NCBI GenBank assembly: GCA_964611585.1
Contig: CAZTAK010000020.1
Coordinates: 1-37,867, forward strand
Length of the DNA stretch: 37,867 bases
Direction: 5' to 3'
Source: CAZTAK01 sp964611585
Lineage (GTDB): Bacteria; Pseudomonadota; Alphaproteobacteria; SHVP01
A model generated the notes under the pieces. The model was not told where the DNA came from. It ran no database searches and worked only from the letters and a program-made list of their open reading frames with translations. Shown in pieces: positions 18,271 to 28,724 of this stretch. Each line of letters begins with the position of its first letter. Positions within the stretch are counted from its first letter, which is position 1. Made by a program: the position numbers and the translations under genes.

Positions 18271-18366
18271 ATATCCTCCTGGTTATCGGGGCCGGGCTGA
18301 CGGGCAAGGCGCTACCTACTCCGATTCCCTCCGCTCGGCAAGGCGCGGGTTCGTAGGCGAGCGGGA

Positions 18367-18394
18367 CTTGAATGGTCCCGTACCAGCGCCATAT
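18367..18394 (+). promoter_or_regulatory. Predicted sigma-32 (RpoH) heat-shock promoter of htpG
   Basis: CTTGAA at 18367-18372 is followed after 14 bases by CGCCATAT at 18387-18394. The heat-shock consensus is CTTGAA, a 13-17 base spacer, then CCCCATNT, so only one defined base differs. It lies about 60 bases before the htpG ATG, predicting a leader of about 50 bases. Chaperone genes such as htpG are typical RpoH targets, which strengthens the call. Confidence 0.72.
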
Positions 18395-18453
18395 CGTGAC
18401 CCGAAAAAGAAAATCGATTCTATTTTTGGGGGCCCACCGCGCTGGATTGCACC

Positions 18454-20352
18454 ATGGCCGAAGACAAGACCGCCGAAACACCCGAGAAACGCCACTTCGA
18501 GGCCGAAGTCGGCAAGTTGCTCCAGATCGTGGCCAACTCGCTATACAGCGACCGCGATGTATTTCTTCGCGAGCTGATCTCGAATGCGTCCGATGCCTGC
18601 GACAAATTGCGCTACCAGGCGCTATTGAATCCGGACCTGATCAAGGACGATCCCGACCTCGGCGTCAGGCTGTCCTTCGATGCCAAGGCCCGCACGCTGA
18701 CGATTGCCGACAACGGCATCGGCATGAACCACGATGAGCTGATCGATAATCTCGGCACCATCGCGCGCTCGGGCAGCGACGGTTTCGTCGCCGCCCTAGA
18801 GAAGGGCAACGGCGATGCGATCAACCTGATCGGCCAGTTCGGAGTCGGATTCTATTCGGCATTCATGGTCGCCGAGCAGGTCAGCGTGACGGCACGCAAG
18901 GCCGGCGAGGAACAAGCCTGGGTGTGGACCTCGGACGGCCAGGGCGAATTCGCCGTGGCGCCCGGCAGTCGCGACACCCGCGGCACAACGATCGAACTCA
19001 AGCTCAAGAAGGACGCAAAGGATTATCTCGACGCGGCCGAATTGCGGCGCATCGTCAAGACCTACTCCGATCATATCGGCCTGCCGATCGTGCTCGAAAG
19101 CGACGGCGAGGACGAAACCCTGAATGCCGCTTCGGCACTGTGGACGCGCCCGCGCAAGAAAATAAGCGAAGACCAGTACAAGGATTTCTATCACCACGTC
19201 AGTCGCACCTTCGACGAACCGTGGCTGACGCTACATGCCCATGTCGAGGGCAAGATCGAGTATTCGCTGCTCTTGTATGTGCCGACGCAACGCCCGTTCG
19301 ACCTGTTCGATCCGGCGCGCCAGCATCACGTCAAACTTTACGTCAAGCGGGTGTTCATCACCGACGAATGCGAAGGCCTGGTGCCTCCCTATCTTCGGTT
19401 CCTGCGCGGCATCGTCGATTCCGAGGACCTTAACCTCAATATCAGCCGCGAAGTGCTGCAAACGAGTCCGCTGGTGGCACGCATCCGCAAGGACATCATC
19501 AAGCGAACGCTCCGGGAAATCGGCAAGAAGGCGGCCAAAGACGCCGAGGGCTTCGAATCCTTCTGGAACGAATTCGGGCCGGTTCTCAAGGAAGGCCTTT
19601 ACGAGGACGGCGAGGCGCGGGAGGCCTTGCTAAAAGTGGCGCGGTTCCGCTCGACCGCAGAGCCGGGATTGGTGTCGCTCGCAGATTACGTCGGGCGCAT
19701 GAAGGAAAAACAGACCGCAATCTATTACCTCAGCGGCGCCGAAGCGGATGCGCTGGCCAAAAGCCCGCTACTGGAAGGCTACCGCGCCCGCGGCATCGAA
19801 GTGCTGCTGCTTTCCGACCCGGTCGATGATTTCTGGATCCCGTCGGTGCAGGATTTCGAAGACAAGCCGTTCCAGTCGGTAGCGCGCGGCGACGCCGGCC
19901 TCGACGACATCCCGGTCGAGCCGGATGGCGACGAAAAGGCCGAAGGCAGCGACGAGACGCCGGCCGATCTGTCGCCGCTGATTGCGCTTCTCAAACTCAG
20001 TCTGGGCAAGGCGGTCGAGGACGTGCGCCCCTCGGCGCGGCTTACCGATAGCCCGGTCTGCCTGGTCGCCAACGAGGGCGGAATCGACATGCACCTGGAG
20101 AAACTGCTCAAGGCGCACGGGCGCATCGACGCGCTCGCCGCACCGATCCTTGAACTCAACCCAAAGCATGGTTTGATCCGGGCGTTGGCGGCGCGCGCCA
20201 GCGAACCGGGTGCGGCCGACGAGCTCGCCGATGCGGCGCAACTGCTGCTCGACCAGGCGCGGATCGCCGAGGGCGAGCTGCCGCTGGACCCGGCCGCCTT
20301 CAGCCGCCGGATCGCCGATTTCATGGCCAAGGGCCTCAGGCCGCCGGACTAG
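18454..20352 (+). CDS. htpG: Molecular chaperone HtpG (Hsp90)
   Basis: Bacterial Hsp90, an ATP-dependent homodimeric chaperone in the cytoplasm. The protein has 632 residues. The GHKL ATP-binding domain (about 10-220) contains ELISNASDACDKLRY, the DNGIGM loop and GQFGVGFYSAFMVAE. The middle domain has the catalytic-loop region with EDLNLNISREVLQ. The C-terminal dimerisation domain ends about residue 630 without the MEEVD of eukaryotes, as expected. The ATG at 18454 is preceded by a weak ribosome site. The gene stands alone, divergent from mdh and convergent with the nitroreductase gene. Confidence 0.98.
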   Translation: MAEDKTAETPEKRHFEAEVGKLLQIVANSLYSDRDVFLRELISNASDACDKLRYQALLNPDLIKDDPDLGVRLSFDAKARTLTIADNGIGMNHDELIDNLGTIARSGSDGFVAALEKGNGDAINLIGQFGVGFYSAFMVAEQVSVTARKAGEEQAWVWTSDGQGEFAVAPGSRDTRGTTIELKLKKDAKDYLDAAELRRIVKTYSDHIGLPIVLESDGEDETLNAASALWTRPRKKISEDQYKDFYHHVSRTFDEPWLTLHAHVEGKIEYSLLLYVPTQRPFDLFDPARQHHVKLYVKRVFITDECEGLVPPYLRFLRGIVDSEDLNLNISREVLQTSPLVARIRKDIIKRTLREIGKKAAKDAEGFESFWNEFGPVLKEGLYEDGEAREALLKVARFRSTAEPGLVSLADYVGRMKEKQTAIYYLSGAEADALAKSPLLEGYRARGIEVLLLSDPVDDFWIPSVQDFEDKPFQSVARGDAGLDDIPVEPDGDEKAEGSDETPADLSPLIALLKLSLGKAVEDVRPSARLTDSPVCLVANEGGIDMHLEKLLKAHGRIDALAAPILELNPKHGLIRALAARASEPGAADELADAAQLLLDQARIAEGELPLDPAAFSRRIADFMAKGLRPPD

Positions 20353-20463
20353 GACTGCCGCGCGGATTGGGCCCGCCGACGTGTGCGGCTCCGCACGAAC
20401 GCAAGCAGCCCGAGGGTAACTTATTGATTGTGTTTAGTTTATTCGACGTTGAGTCGCAGTTTC

Positions 20464-20483
20464 ATCGGCGCCGATTGCGCAAT
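20464..20483. repeat. Two fused perfect palindromes
   Basis: ATCGGCGCCGAT (20464-20475) and ATTGCGCAAT (20474-20483) are perfect palindromes sharing two bases, in the short convergent spacer between htpG and the nitroreductase gene. There is no T run, so this is not an obvious intrinsic terminator. A protein-binding site or chance are both possible. Confidence 0.35.
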
Positions 20484-20490
20484 TGAACCC

Positions 20491-21162
20491 TTAGAATCCA
20501 TAAAAGTAGGCGAATTCGTCGACCGGCAGTCGGTCGGTGCGGAATTCATTGACGCGCGCGCTCTCGTCCTCGTAGCCGAGCGACATGCCGGCAACGATGA
20601 TCCGGTCTTCGGGCATACCGAGAACCCGCCGGATCACCTTGTGCATGTCCATCCACGCTGCCTGCGCACACGATTGAAGGCCGCGGCTGCGCGCCGCCAG
20701 CATCACGCTCTGCATGAACATGCCGCAGTCGGTCCAGCTGCCGTGTTCCATGTCGCGATCCATGGCGAAGAACATCCCGACCGGAGCGTCGAAGAATTTG
20801 TAATTACGCGCGTGCTGGGCGTGCATCTTGTCCTTCTGGCCGCGTTCGATTCCGAGAAGCCCGTAGAGCCCCCAACCGAGCGCGCGGCGGCGGCCGAGGT
20901 ACGGCTCGCGCCACTTGCTTGGGTAATAATAATGTTCGGCGACGTTGCCCTCAGGCGTCTCGTCGAAGGCCTTGAGGGCTTCGCGCACCATTTCGTCGCG
21001 CGCTTCGCCAGCCACCACATAGACGTACCAGGCTTGAATGTTGCTGCCGGACGGGGAGCGCGAGGCGACGCGCAAGATTTCTTCGACCAACTCGCGCGGT
21101 ACCGGTTTCGGTAAAAAGGCGCGCACGGAGCGGCGGCTGGCAAGGGCGTCATCGACGTGCAT
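20491..21162 (-). CDS. Nitroreductase family flavoprotein
   Basis: FMN-dependent oxidoreductase of the nitroreductase superfamily, 223 residues. The N-terminal FMN-phosphate-binding motif is SRRSVRAFLPKPVP, followed by ILRVASRSPSGSNIQAWYVY, which is characteristic. DCGMFMQSVMLAARSRGLQS is the conserved central helix, and the C-terminal GMSLGYEDESARVNEFRTDR also fits the family. The substrate is not predictable. I prefer the ATG at 21162 (MHVDDALASRRSVR) to the upstream TTG at 21186, because the ATG has GGAAAC upstream and places the RRSVR motif at its usual distance. It is isolated, followed by a convergent htpG and preceded by a repeat-rich spacer. Confidence 0.9.
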   Translation of the reverse strand: MHVDDALASRRSVRAFLPKPVPRELVEEILRVASRSPSGSNIQAWYVYVVAGEARDEMVREALKAFDETPEGNVAEHYYYPSKWREPYLGRRRALGWGLYGLLGIERGQKDKMHAQHARNYKFFDAPVGMFFAMDRDMEHGSWTDCGMFMQSVMLAARSRGLQSCAQAAWMDMHKVIRRVLGMPEDRIIVAGMSLGYEDESARVNEFRTDRLPVDEFAYFYGF

Positions 21163-21246
21163 GGGACTGTTTCCGGACAGGAGCAAGGATGCCCGCCACT
21201 TGAAGTGCGCGCGCCGGGAATGTCAATGCGCGGGTTGAGCAGCGGG

Positions 21247-21301
21247 CCCGGCGGAATGGTGGCGCCACGCGCATCGCCAAAAAGCGCGCGGTGAGGGCTT
21301 G
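21247..21301. repeat. 55-base direct repeat, left copy (assembly overlap)
   Basis: These 55 bases, starting CCCGGCGGAATGG and ending GAGGGCTTG, are identical to 21402-21456 and end exactly where the N run begins. An odd-length exact duplication on both sides of a placeholder is what two overlapping contigs from a de Bruijn graph with k=55 would leave. The true genome probably has one copy. Confidence 0.85.
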
Positions 21302-21401
21302 NNNNNNNNNNNNNNNNNNNNNNNNNNNNNNNNNNNNNNNNNNNNNNNNNNNNNNNNNNNNNNNNNNNNNNNNNNNNNNNNNNNNNNNNNNNNNNNNNNN
21401 N
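21302..21401. other. Assembly gap (100 N)
   Basis: One hundred N, a conventional unknown-size spacer, flanked by the exact 55-base duplication. The real gap size may be minus 55, meaning the contigs overlap and nothing is missing, or there could be an unresolved repeat. Confidence 0.9.
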
Positions 21402-21456
21402 CCCGGCGGAATGGTGGCGCCACGCGCATCGCCAAAAAGCGCGCGGTGAGGGCTTG
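21402..21456. repeat. 55-base direct repeat, right copy (assembly overlap)
   Basis: Exact duplicate of 21247-21301, beginning immediately after the last N. See the left copy for interpretation. Confidence 0.85.
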
Positions 21457-21550
21457 ACGATCACTCGGGACCGCTCGCGCGCAAAGCGAACCCAGCGCGC
21501 GGTGTGCGACCAACCCGCCGCACGACGGCGGCGCACGCGAGTCTTTTTCT

Positions 21551-21635
21551 AGAGCTTTTCGCGTGAGCGCATGCGAACGGGAAAAGCGCGAGCGCAAATC
21601 GTCGTCGCCGGCGATTCCGCCGGCGCGGGATTTGC
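21551..21635. repeat. Composite dispersed repeat, copy B
   Basis: The AGAGC element starts at 21551; its first 24 bases equal those of copy A, and AGCTTTTC pairs with GAAAAGC around 21581-21587. It is followed by the CGCAAATC element at 21593-21635 in inverted orientation relative to copies A and C. Internal stem: GCCGGCG-ATTC-CGCCGGC. The element ends one base before the stop codon of the DUF1223 gene. Confidence 0.82.
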
Positions 21636-21636
21636 C

Positions 21637-22374
21637 CTAAAGCCGATTGAGGTCGAGTTCGAGGGCGCCGATGATCGCCCCTCCATTCGGGCCTTGCACG
21701 ATAATCGCGCCGCGGTCGTGACCGCCCTCGCGCATATCGCCGACTTGAAGCTCGATTTCGAGCGCCTCGCCGTACCATTCGCCGACCTTTTGGTAGTCCG
21801 AAACGACGTTGGTAAAGACCGCGGTATCACCGGCGTTCTCGCCGCGTTCGATTTCGACCGTGCGCTGGGAGAAAAACAGCACCAGCCACACATCGGCGGC
21901 GCCCTTGTTGCTTTCTCCCGGCGCCACCGCAATGGCGATCCTGCCCTCGCCGCGACGGACCGCGGTGACGCCGATAGTGGGTTCCATCGCGGCATCGAGC
22001 GCGGCGACAACGGCATCGCGCCGCGAGCCCACCAGCCGGTCGCTGCCGCCAATCACAAGCTGCGGCGTATAGACCGAGCGTTCGCCCAGCGCTTTTTTGT
22101 ATTGGTACTGGCGTTCGGTGGTCCACTCGGTGGCGAAGGTGTCCTTCCAGCCGAGGTAATCCCAGTAATTGACGTGAAAACTGAGTCCGAGCACGTCGGG
22201 ACGGGCGTTGAGTTCGGCCAGATACTCGTCCGCCGGCGGGCAGGCGTTGCATCCCTGGGAGGTGAACAGTTCGGCGACGATGAGACCGCGGCCCTCGCCG
22301 GCCAGTGCCGCGGGGAGCCCGAACAAAACAAGGAGACTGAGGGCAGCTACCAGCCGCAGCGAATGAGCGATCAT
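21637..22374 (-). CDS. DUF1223 thioredoxin-like exported protein
   Basis: A 245-residue protein of the DUF1223 family. It has an N-terminal signal peptide (MIAHSLRLVAALSLLVLFGL, cleavage probably after ALA near residue 25), so it should be periplasmic. VAELFTSQGCNACPPADEYL gives a thioredoxin-like CxxC at Cys42/Cys45. HVNYWDYLGWKDTFA and the TPQLVIGG cis-proline-like loop are family-conserved. A redox role is inferred from fold and CxxC only. It lies 64 bases downstream of acnA, an association I recall from many alphaproteobacteria, where ccm genes are also near; a link to cytochrome or thiol chemistry is possible but unproven. Confidence 0.9.
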   Translation of the reverse strand: MIAHSLRLVAALSLLVLFGLPAALAGEGRGLIVAELFTSQGCNACPPADEYLAELNARPDVLGLSFHVNYWDYLGWKDTFATEWTTERQYQYKKALGERSVYTPQLVIGGSDRLVGSRRDAVVAALDAAMEPTIGVTAVRRGEGRIAIAVAPGESNKGAADVWLVLFFSQRTVEIERGENAGDTAVFTNVVSDYQKVGEWYGEALEIELQVGDMREGGHDRGAIIVQGPNGGAIIGALELDLNRL

Positions 22375-22438
22375 GCCAAAGCCTTACCAGTGTCCCCCAA
22401 TTCCCCCAATCAATATTGGGTGATGTGAAACCCTGCCG

Positions 22439-25113
<2,675 letters not shown>

Positions 25114-25213
25114 GGGAATTCCTTACAAGGGGGCGGGTCGAGGCGCGCAACATAGCGCATTTTCGGATTCGGAACAGGGGTCCCGATCTCACGCCCAGCG
25201 GCAGATTTTGAGC

Positions 25214-26377
25214 CTAGCCGCGGGCCGGAATCGTGGCCGGTCCGGCCAATCGCGTGCGCAGCGCCGGCACCACCGCACCGGCGAGATAGCCCGCCGCGCA
25301 CAGCATCACGCCATAGACGTTGATGCCAAAATCGTCGGCATAACGCCCGGTGCCGAGATCGACCCAGGCCGGGAGAATCTCGATCCCGGCCGCCGCTTCG
25401 AGCGTCATGATGATGCCGAACGCAAGCCCGGGCCAAAACGCGAGGTAAAAAATTAAACCGCCCCGCGGCGTGGATGAACGACAGCAAGAAGATCGGCGCG
25501 AGCCCCATCACCATCGTGCCCGAGATGGCGGTGGCGGCGATCACCGCGGGCCCCGCCTTGGCGCCGAGATAGATGCTGAGCAGCGACAAATTTCCGAGCA
25601 CGGCGATCAAAACAATAATCATGCGCCCGCGCCGGAGTACGCGCGCGTCCGCCGCGCCCGACTCGTTGCGCCAGTCCCGCGCTGCCAGCTTGGCGGTACT
25701 CGAAAATGTCGAATCCAGAGTCCATCCGGCGAGGTTTACGCTGCGCGACACGTCCGGCAGGCGGCGCTCTGCCAGGCCCGGCCACAACACCGCCAGCACG
25801 ACGCCGAGAAGAATCGCCGCCAGCAGCATTTGCGCCCCGTCCGTCATAAAGGCTCGAACGCAGGCCCCCGCGCCACGAGAAAAACCGTGAACGCGGCAAC
25901 GATGGCCGCCGCCAGCCAGTAATCGGCACTGCCTTCGTTGCCGAAGAACAATGCCGCCACCTTGGTGTTGGACCAGACCTCGTCGAACAGGTGGATCGAG
26001 ATCGCGAGCAAAAACAGTTTGGCGCAGAAGGCGCCGTGCTTTGACACCAGGAATCCGGACAAAGACGTGTGCCCGCCGCGGGTGCGAATGAAATAGATCG
26101 CAACGCCGGCAACGATGAAGCTAGAATAATAGAACGCATAGCCGAGGCCCCCCGAAACGCCGAACGCACCGGCGAGACTGGCGGCGTTGGCGATCGACTT
26201 GGCAAAAATCCAGGTGATCGCCGCACTCGCCACCAGAAGCCACAAGCCGGGCGCCGCGCCGTCGGCGGCACGCCCGTCGAAGAACTGCCCCGCCGACACC
26301 CGCGCCGGCATCATCCGCCACACCAGAGCGCAGTACCCGGCCAACACCAGCCACGGAAGGGTTCCGGACAAGCTCAT
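25214..26377 (-). pseudogene. Sodium:solute symporter-like membrane protein, probably frameshifted
   Basis: Two open frames overlap by ATGA at 25844-25847 and together look like one symporter of the SSS family, shorter than usual (about 390 residues). The first (ATG 26377, AGGGG upstream) encodes hydrophobic helices including ITWIFAKSIANAASLAGAFG. The second starts MTDGAQMLLAAILLG. Between them a third frame reads WRGGLRSSL, and joining the pieces gives GGLRSSL-MTDGAQ, which fits the SSS GGLRxxxxTDxxQ pattern. Another break at about 25470, in a run of four G, separates SFIHAAG from GGLIFYLAFWPGLAFG; removing one G restores it. Three single-base insertions in T5, T3 and G4 runs would explain everything. 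Alternatively these are two coupled genes plus one frameshift. Substrate unknown. It lies 100 bases upstream of acnA, same strand. Confidence 0.6.
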
Positions 26378-26523
26378 GATTTCGCCCCTAATGGACCTGT
26401 GCGGTTGCTGCGACGGCAAGCCGCACGCCGGGCAAATTTACAAGTATCCCGGGCGCGGTAATCTCACAACTGGGTGACGGGGCCGCGACCCTATTGTTCA
26501 CGCCCCAAGGAACGGAGGCCGAG

Positions 26524-27270
26524 ATGACCGTAACAATCGAACGCAGCGGGCCCGTCTTCACTGTCGTGCTCCACCGTCCCGATGTCGATAATGCCATCGA
26601 TCGCGCGACGGCGGAGGCGGTGACCGATGCCTTCGAGACGTTCGAATCCGATTCGGAAGCGTGCGTCGCCGTCCTGTGGGGCGCGGGCGGAACTTTTTGC
26701 GCCGGCGCCGCCCTCTCGCCCGAGTGCCGCAACCGCATCGTCGCCGACGGCGCCGGTCCGATGGGCCCGAGCCGGATGCGCCTCTCCAAGCCCGTAATCG
26801 CAGCGATTGCCGGCCATGCGGTGGCGGGCGGCCTGGAGCTCGCGCTGTGGGCCGACCTGCGCATCGCCGAGGAGGACTCGATTTTCGGGGTCTTTTGCCG
26901 CCGCTGGGGAATCCCGTTGATCGACGGCGGCACGGTGCGCCTGCCACGCCTGATCGGCATGGGCCGGGCGCTCGACCTGATCCTGACCGGCCGCGCCGTC
27001 GGCGCCAAGGAGGCGCTGGCGATCGGACTGGTCAACCGCGTTGTCGCCACCAACACCGCAAGGCCCGCCGCTGAAGCGCTGGCGCGCGAACTGTGCGACT
27101 TGCCGCAGGCCTGTCTCAAGAGCGACCATCAAAGCGTCTACGAACAAGCCGGGCTTGATATCCAGGTGGCCATGCGGGCCGAGTTTTCCCATGGCGCCGC
27201 AACGCTGGCTGCCGCCGGTACCGCGCCGTTCGAGCGCTACGCGGCGCGAGACCCGCGTGCTGACCTTTAG
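26524..27270 (+). CDS. Crotonase-family (enoyl-CoA hydratase-like) protein
   Basis: A 248-residue crotonase-fold protein. I use the ATG at 26524 because GGAGG stands just upstream and MTVTIERSGPVFTVVLHRPD is the standard N-terminus. Oxyanion-hole regions are FCAGAALS and GHAVAGGLELAL. The positions of the two catalytic glutamates of classical enoyl-CoA hydratase are not Glu: in FGVFCRRWGIPLIDGGT the first aligns with Cys, and in GRALDLILTG the second aligns with Asp. I recall this FGVFCRRWG variant as a widespread crotonase subfamily without assigned chemistry, so the reaction is uncertain. It ends 6 bases before ccmA and is probably cotranscribed with it. Confidence 0.9.
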   Translation: MTVTIERSGPVFTVVLHRPDVDNAIDRATAEAVTDAFETFESDSEACVAVLWGAGGTFCAGAALSPECRNRIVADGAGPMGPSRMRLSKPVIAAIAGHAVAGGLELALWADLRIAEEDSIFGVFCRRWGIPLIDGGTVRLPRLIGMGRALDLILTGRAVGAKEALAIGLVNRVVATNTARPAAEALARELCDLPQACLKSDHQSVYEQAGLDIQVAMRAEFSHGAATLAAAGTAPFERYAARDPRADL

Positions 27271-27276
27271 CGGCCA

Positions 27277-27936
27277 ATGACTGAAGCCGGTCCGGCCGGG
27301 GCTCCCTTCCCCGAAGGCACACTCGGTGCAGAGGGCCTCGCCTGCGTGCGCAGCGAGCGGGTGGTCTTCCTCGACCTGTCGTTCACAGTGCGCTCGGGCG
27401 AGGCACTGGTGCTCAGGGGCCCGAACGGCAGCGGCAAATCGAGTTTGCTGCGGCTGATCGCGGGACTTTTGCCGGCCGCCGACGGGACGCTGACGTGGAA
27501 CGGCACCAGCGTGCGCGCCGATCGTGACGCGCACCGGGCGCGGCTCGACTATGTCGGCCATGTCGATGCCGTCAAGGCGGCGCTAAGCGTGCGCGAGAAC
27601 CTTGAGTTCTGGGCCGCACTGGCGGGCAAGACAGGTGCAGAAACGGCGGCGCTGAAGCGATTCGGCCTGATCGAACTTGCCGACCTGCCGGCGCGGTTCC
27701 TGTCGGCAGGACAGCAGCGCCGGCTCAACCTCGCCCGCCTTGGCGCCTCGGGCGCGGCGCTGTGGTTGCTCGACGAGCCGGCAGTCTCCCTAGACCAGCC
27801 CTCGGTCCTGGCACTGCACGACCTGATCCAGGCGCACCGGACGCGCGGCGGAATTTCCGTGATCGCTTCCCACGGCGATATCGAAGTCGAGGGTGCGCGC
27901 ATTCTTCATCTCGGCCCCCAGGGGACGGCGCCGTGA
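27277..27936 (+). CDS. ccmA: Heme/cytochrome c maturation ABC transporter ATPase CcmA
   Basis: ATP-binding subunit of the CcmABCD complex, which powers release of heme-loaded CcmE in System I cytochrome c maturation. The protein has 219 residues. Walker A is GPNGSGKS (about 48-55), the ABC signature is LSAGQQRR (about 142-149) and Walker B is LWLLDEP (about 162-168), followed by the HGD switch histidine. The N-terminus carries about 18 extra low-complexity residues before GLACVRSERVVF, so translation may start slightly later. It overlaps ccmB by GTGA. Confidence 0.96.
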   Translation: MTEAGPAGAPFPEGTLGAEGLACVRSERVVFLDLSFTVRSGEALVLRGPNGSGKSSLLRLIAGLLPAADGTLTWNGTSVRADRDAHRARLDYVGHVDAVKAALSVRENLEFWAALAGKTGAETAALKRFGLIELADLPARFLSAGQQRRLNLARLGASGAALWLLDEPAVSLDQPSVLALHDLIQAHRTRGGISVIASHGDIEVEGARILHLGPQGTAP

Positions 27937-28598
27937 ACGCCTTCATTCACCTGATCCGGCGCGATCTGCGGCTCGCGTTCCGGCAGGGCAGTGGCAACGG
28001 GATGGTGGTGGTCTTCTTCGTCCTCACGGTGACGCTGTTTCCGCTCGGCGTCGGGCCCGAACCCGGCATCCTCGCCCGCATCGCTTCGGGCGTGATCTGG
28101 GTGGCGGCACTGTTGGCCTCGATGCTTTCGCTCGACCGCCTGTTCCAGGCCGACTTCGAAGACGGAAGCCTCGACCTGCTGGCGCTGGCGCCGCTTCCGT
28201 TGGAACTCGTGGTGCTGGCCAAGACCATCGCCCACTGGCTCACCACCGGGGTGCCGCTGATCGTGGCCTCGCCGCTTCTGGCGCTGCTGCTCGGATTCGA
28301 GGCCGAGGGCTATCTCGTGCTGGTGTTGTCGATGCTGCTGGGAACGCCGGCCCTAAGCCTGATCGGCGGCGTCGGCGCGGCGCTGACGGTGGGGGTGCGC
28401 CGGGGGGGCGTCCTTTTGTCGCTTCTGGTGCTGCCGCTCTACATTCCGGTATTGATTTTTGGAGTCGGCGCGGTCGAGGCCACGGTCGTCGGCCTCGGCG
28501 CCCGGCCGCAGATCCTTATCCTGGCGGCGCTGTTCCTCGGCTCGGTCGTGATCGCGCCGCTCGCCAGTGCTGCGGCGTTACGTCTCAATCTAGAATAA
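27933..28598 (+). CDS. ccmB: Heme exporter membrane protein CcmB
   Basis: Integral membrane subunit partnering CcmA, 221 residues with six predicted hydrophobic helices. The start is the GTG at 27933, which overlaps the ccmA stop (GTGA) and gives the usual N-terminus NAFIHLIRRDLRLAFRQG. The conserved LSLDRLFQADFEDGSLDLL block lies between helices two and three. There is a 126-base spacer before ccmC, longer than elsewhere in the cluster; no promoter in it is convincing. Confidence 0.96.
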   Translation: MNAFIHLIRRDLRLAFRQGSGNGMVVVFFVLTVTLFPLGVGPEPGILARIASGVIWVAALLASMLSLDRLFQADFEDGSLDLLALAPLPLELVVLAKTIAHWLTTGVPLIVASPLLALLLGFEAEGYLVLVLSMLLGTPALSLIGGVGAALTVGVRRGGVLLSLLVLPLYIPVLIFGVGAVEATVVGLGARPQILILAALFLGSVVIAPLASAAALRLNLE

Positions 28599-28724
28599 GT
28601 CCCATGTGCTAGGTTATTACTGGAAAAATCACAGAGTATTTAGGTGCATCCCTCACAATCCCGTGGCTTGATGCACGACCCGGCCCGGGACTAGAAAGAG
28701 GCTGCGCAACCGCGCCAGAATGCC

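Larger units (their letters stand above)
21163..21636. other. Repeat-rich intergenic spacer with assembly gap
   Basis: No coding region is supported in this interval. It holds the 55-base duplication, 100 N, a GC-rich stretch with short inverted repeats (for example around 21511-21535) and the composite palindromic repeat copy B that abuts the DUF1223 stop. The promoter of the nitroreductase gene should be near its right-hand end but is not recognisable. Confidence 0.7.

Noticed and set aside
21247..21456. Direct repeats flanking a mobile element insertion
   Set aside because: The 55-base copies end exactly at the N run on both sides, which fits contig overlap and not a target-site duplication, normally 2-14 bases.
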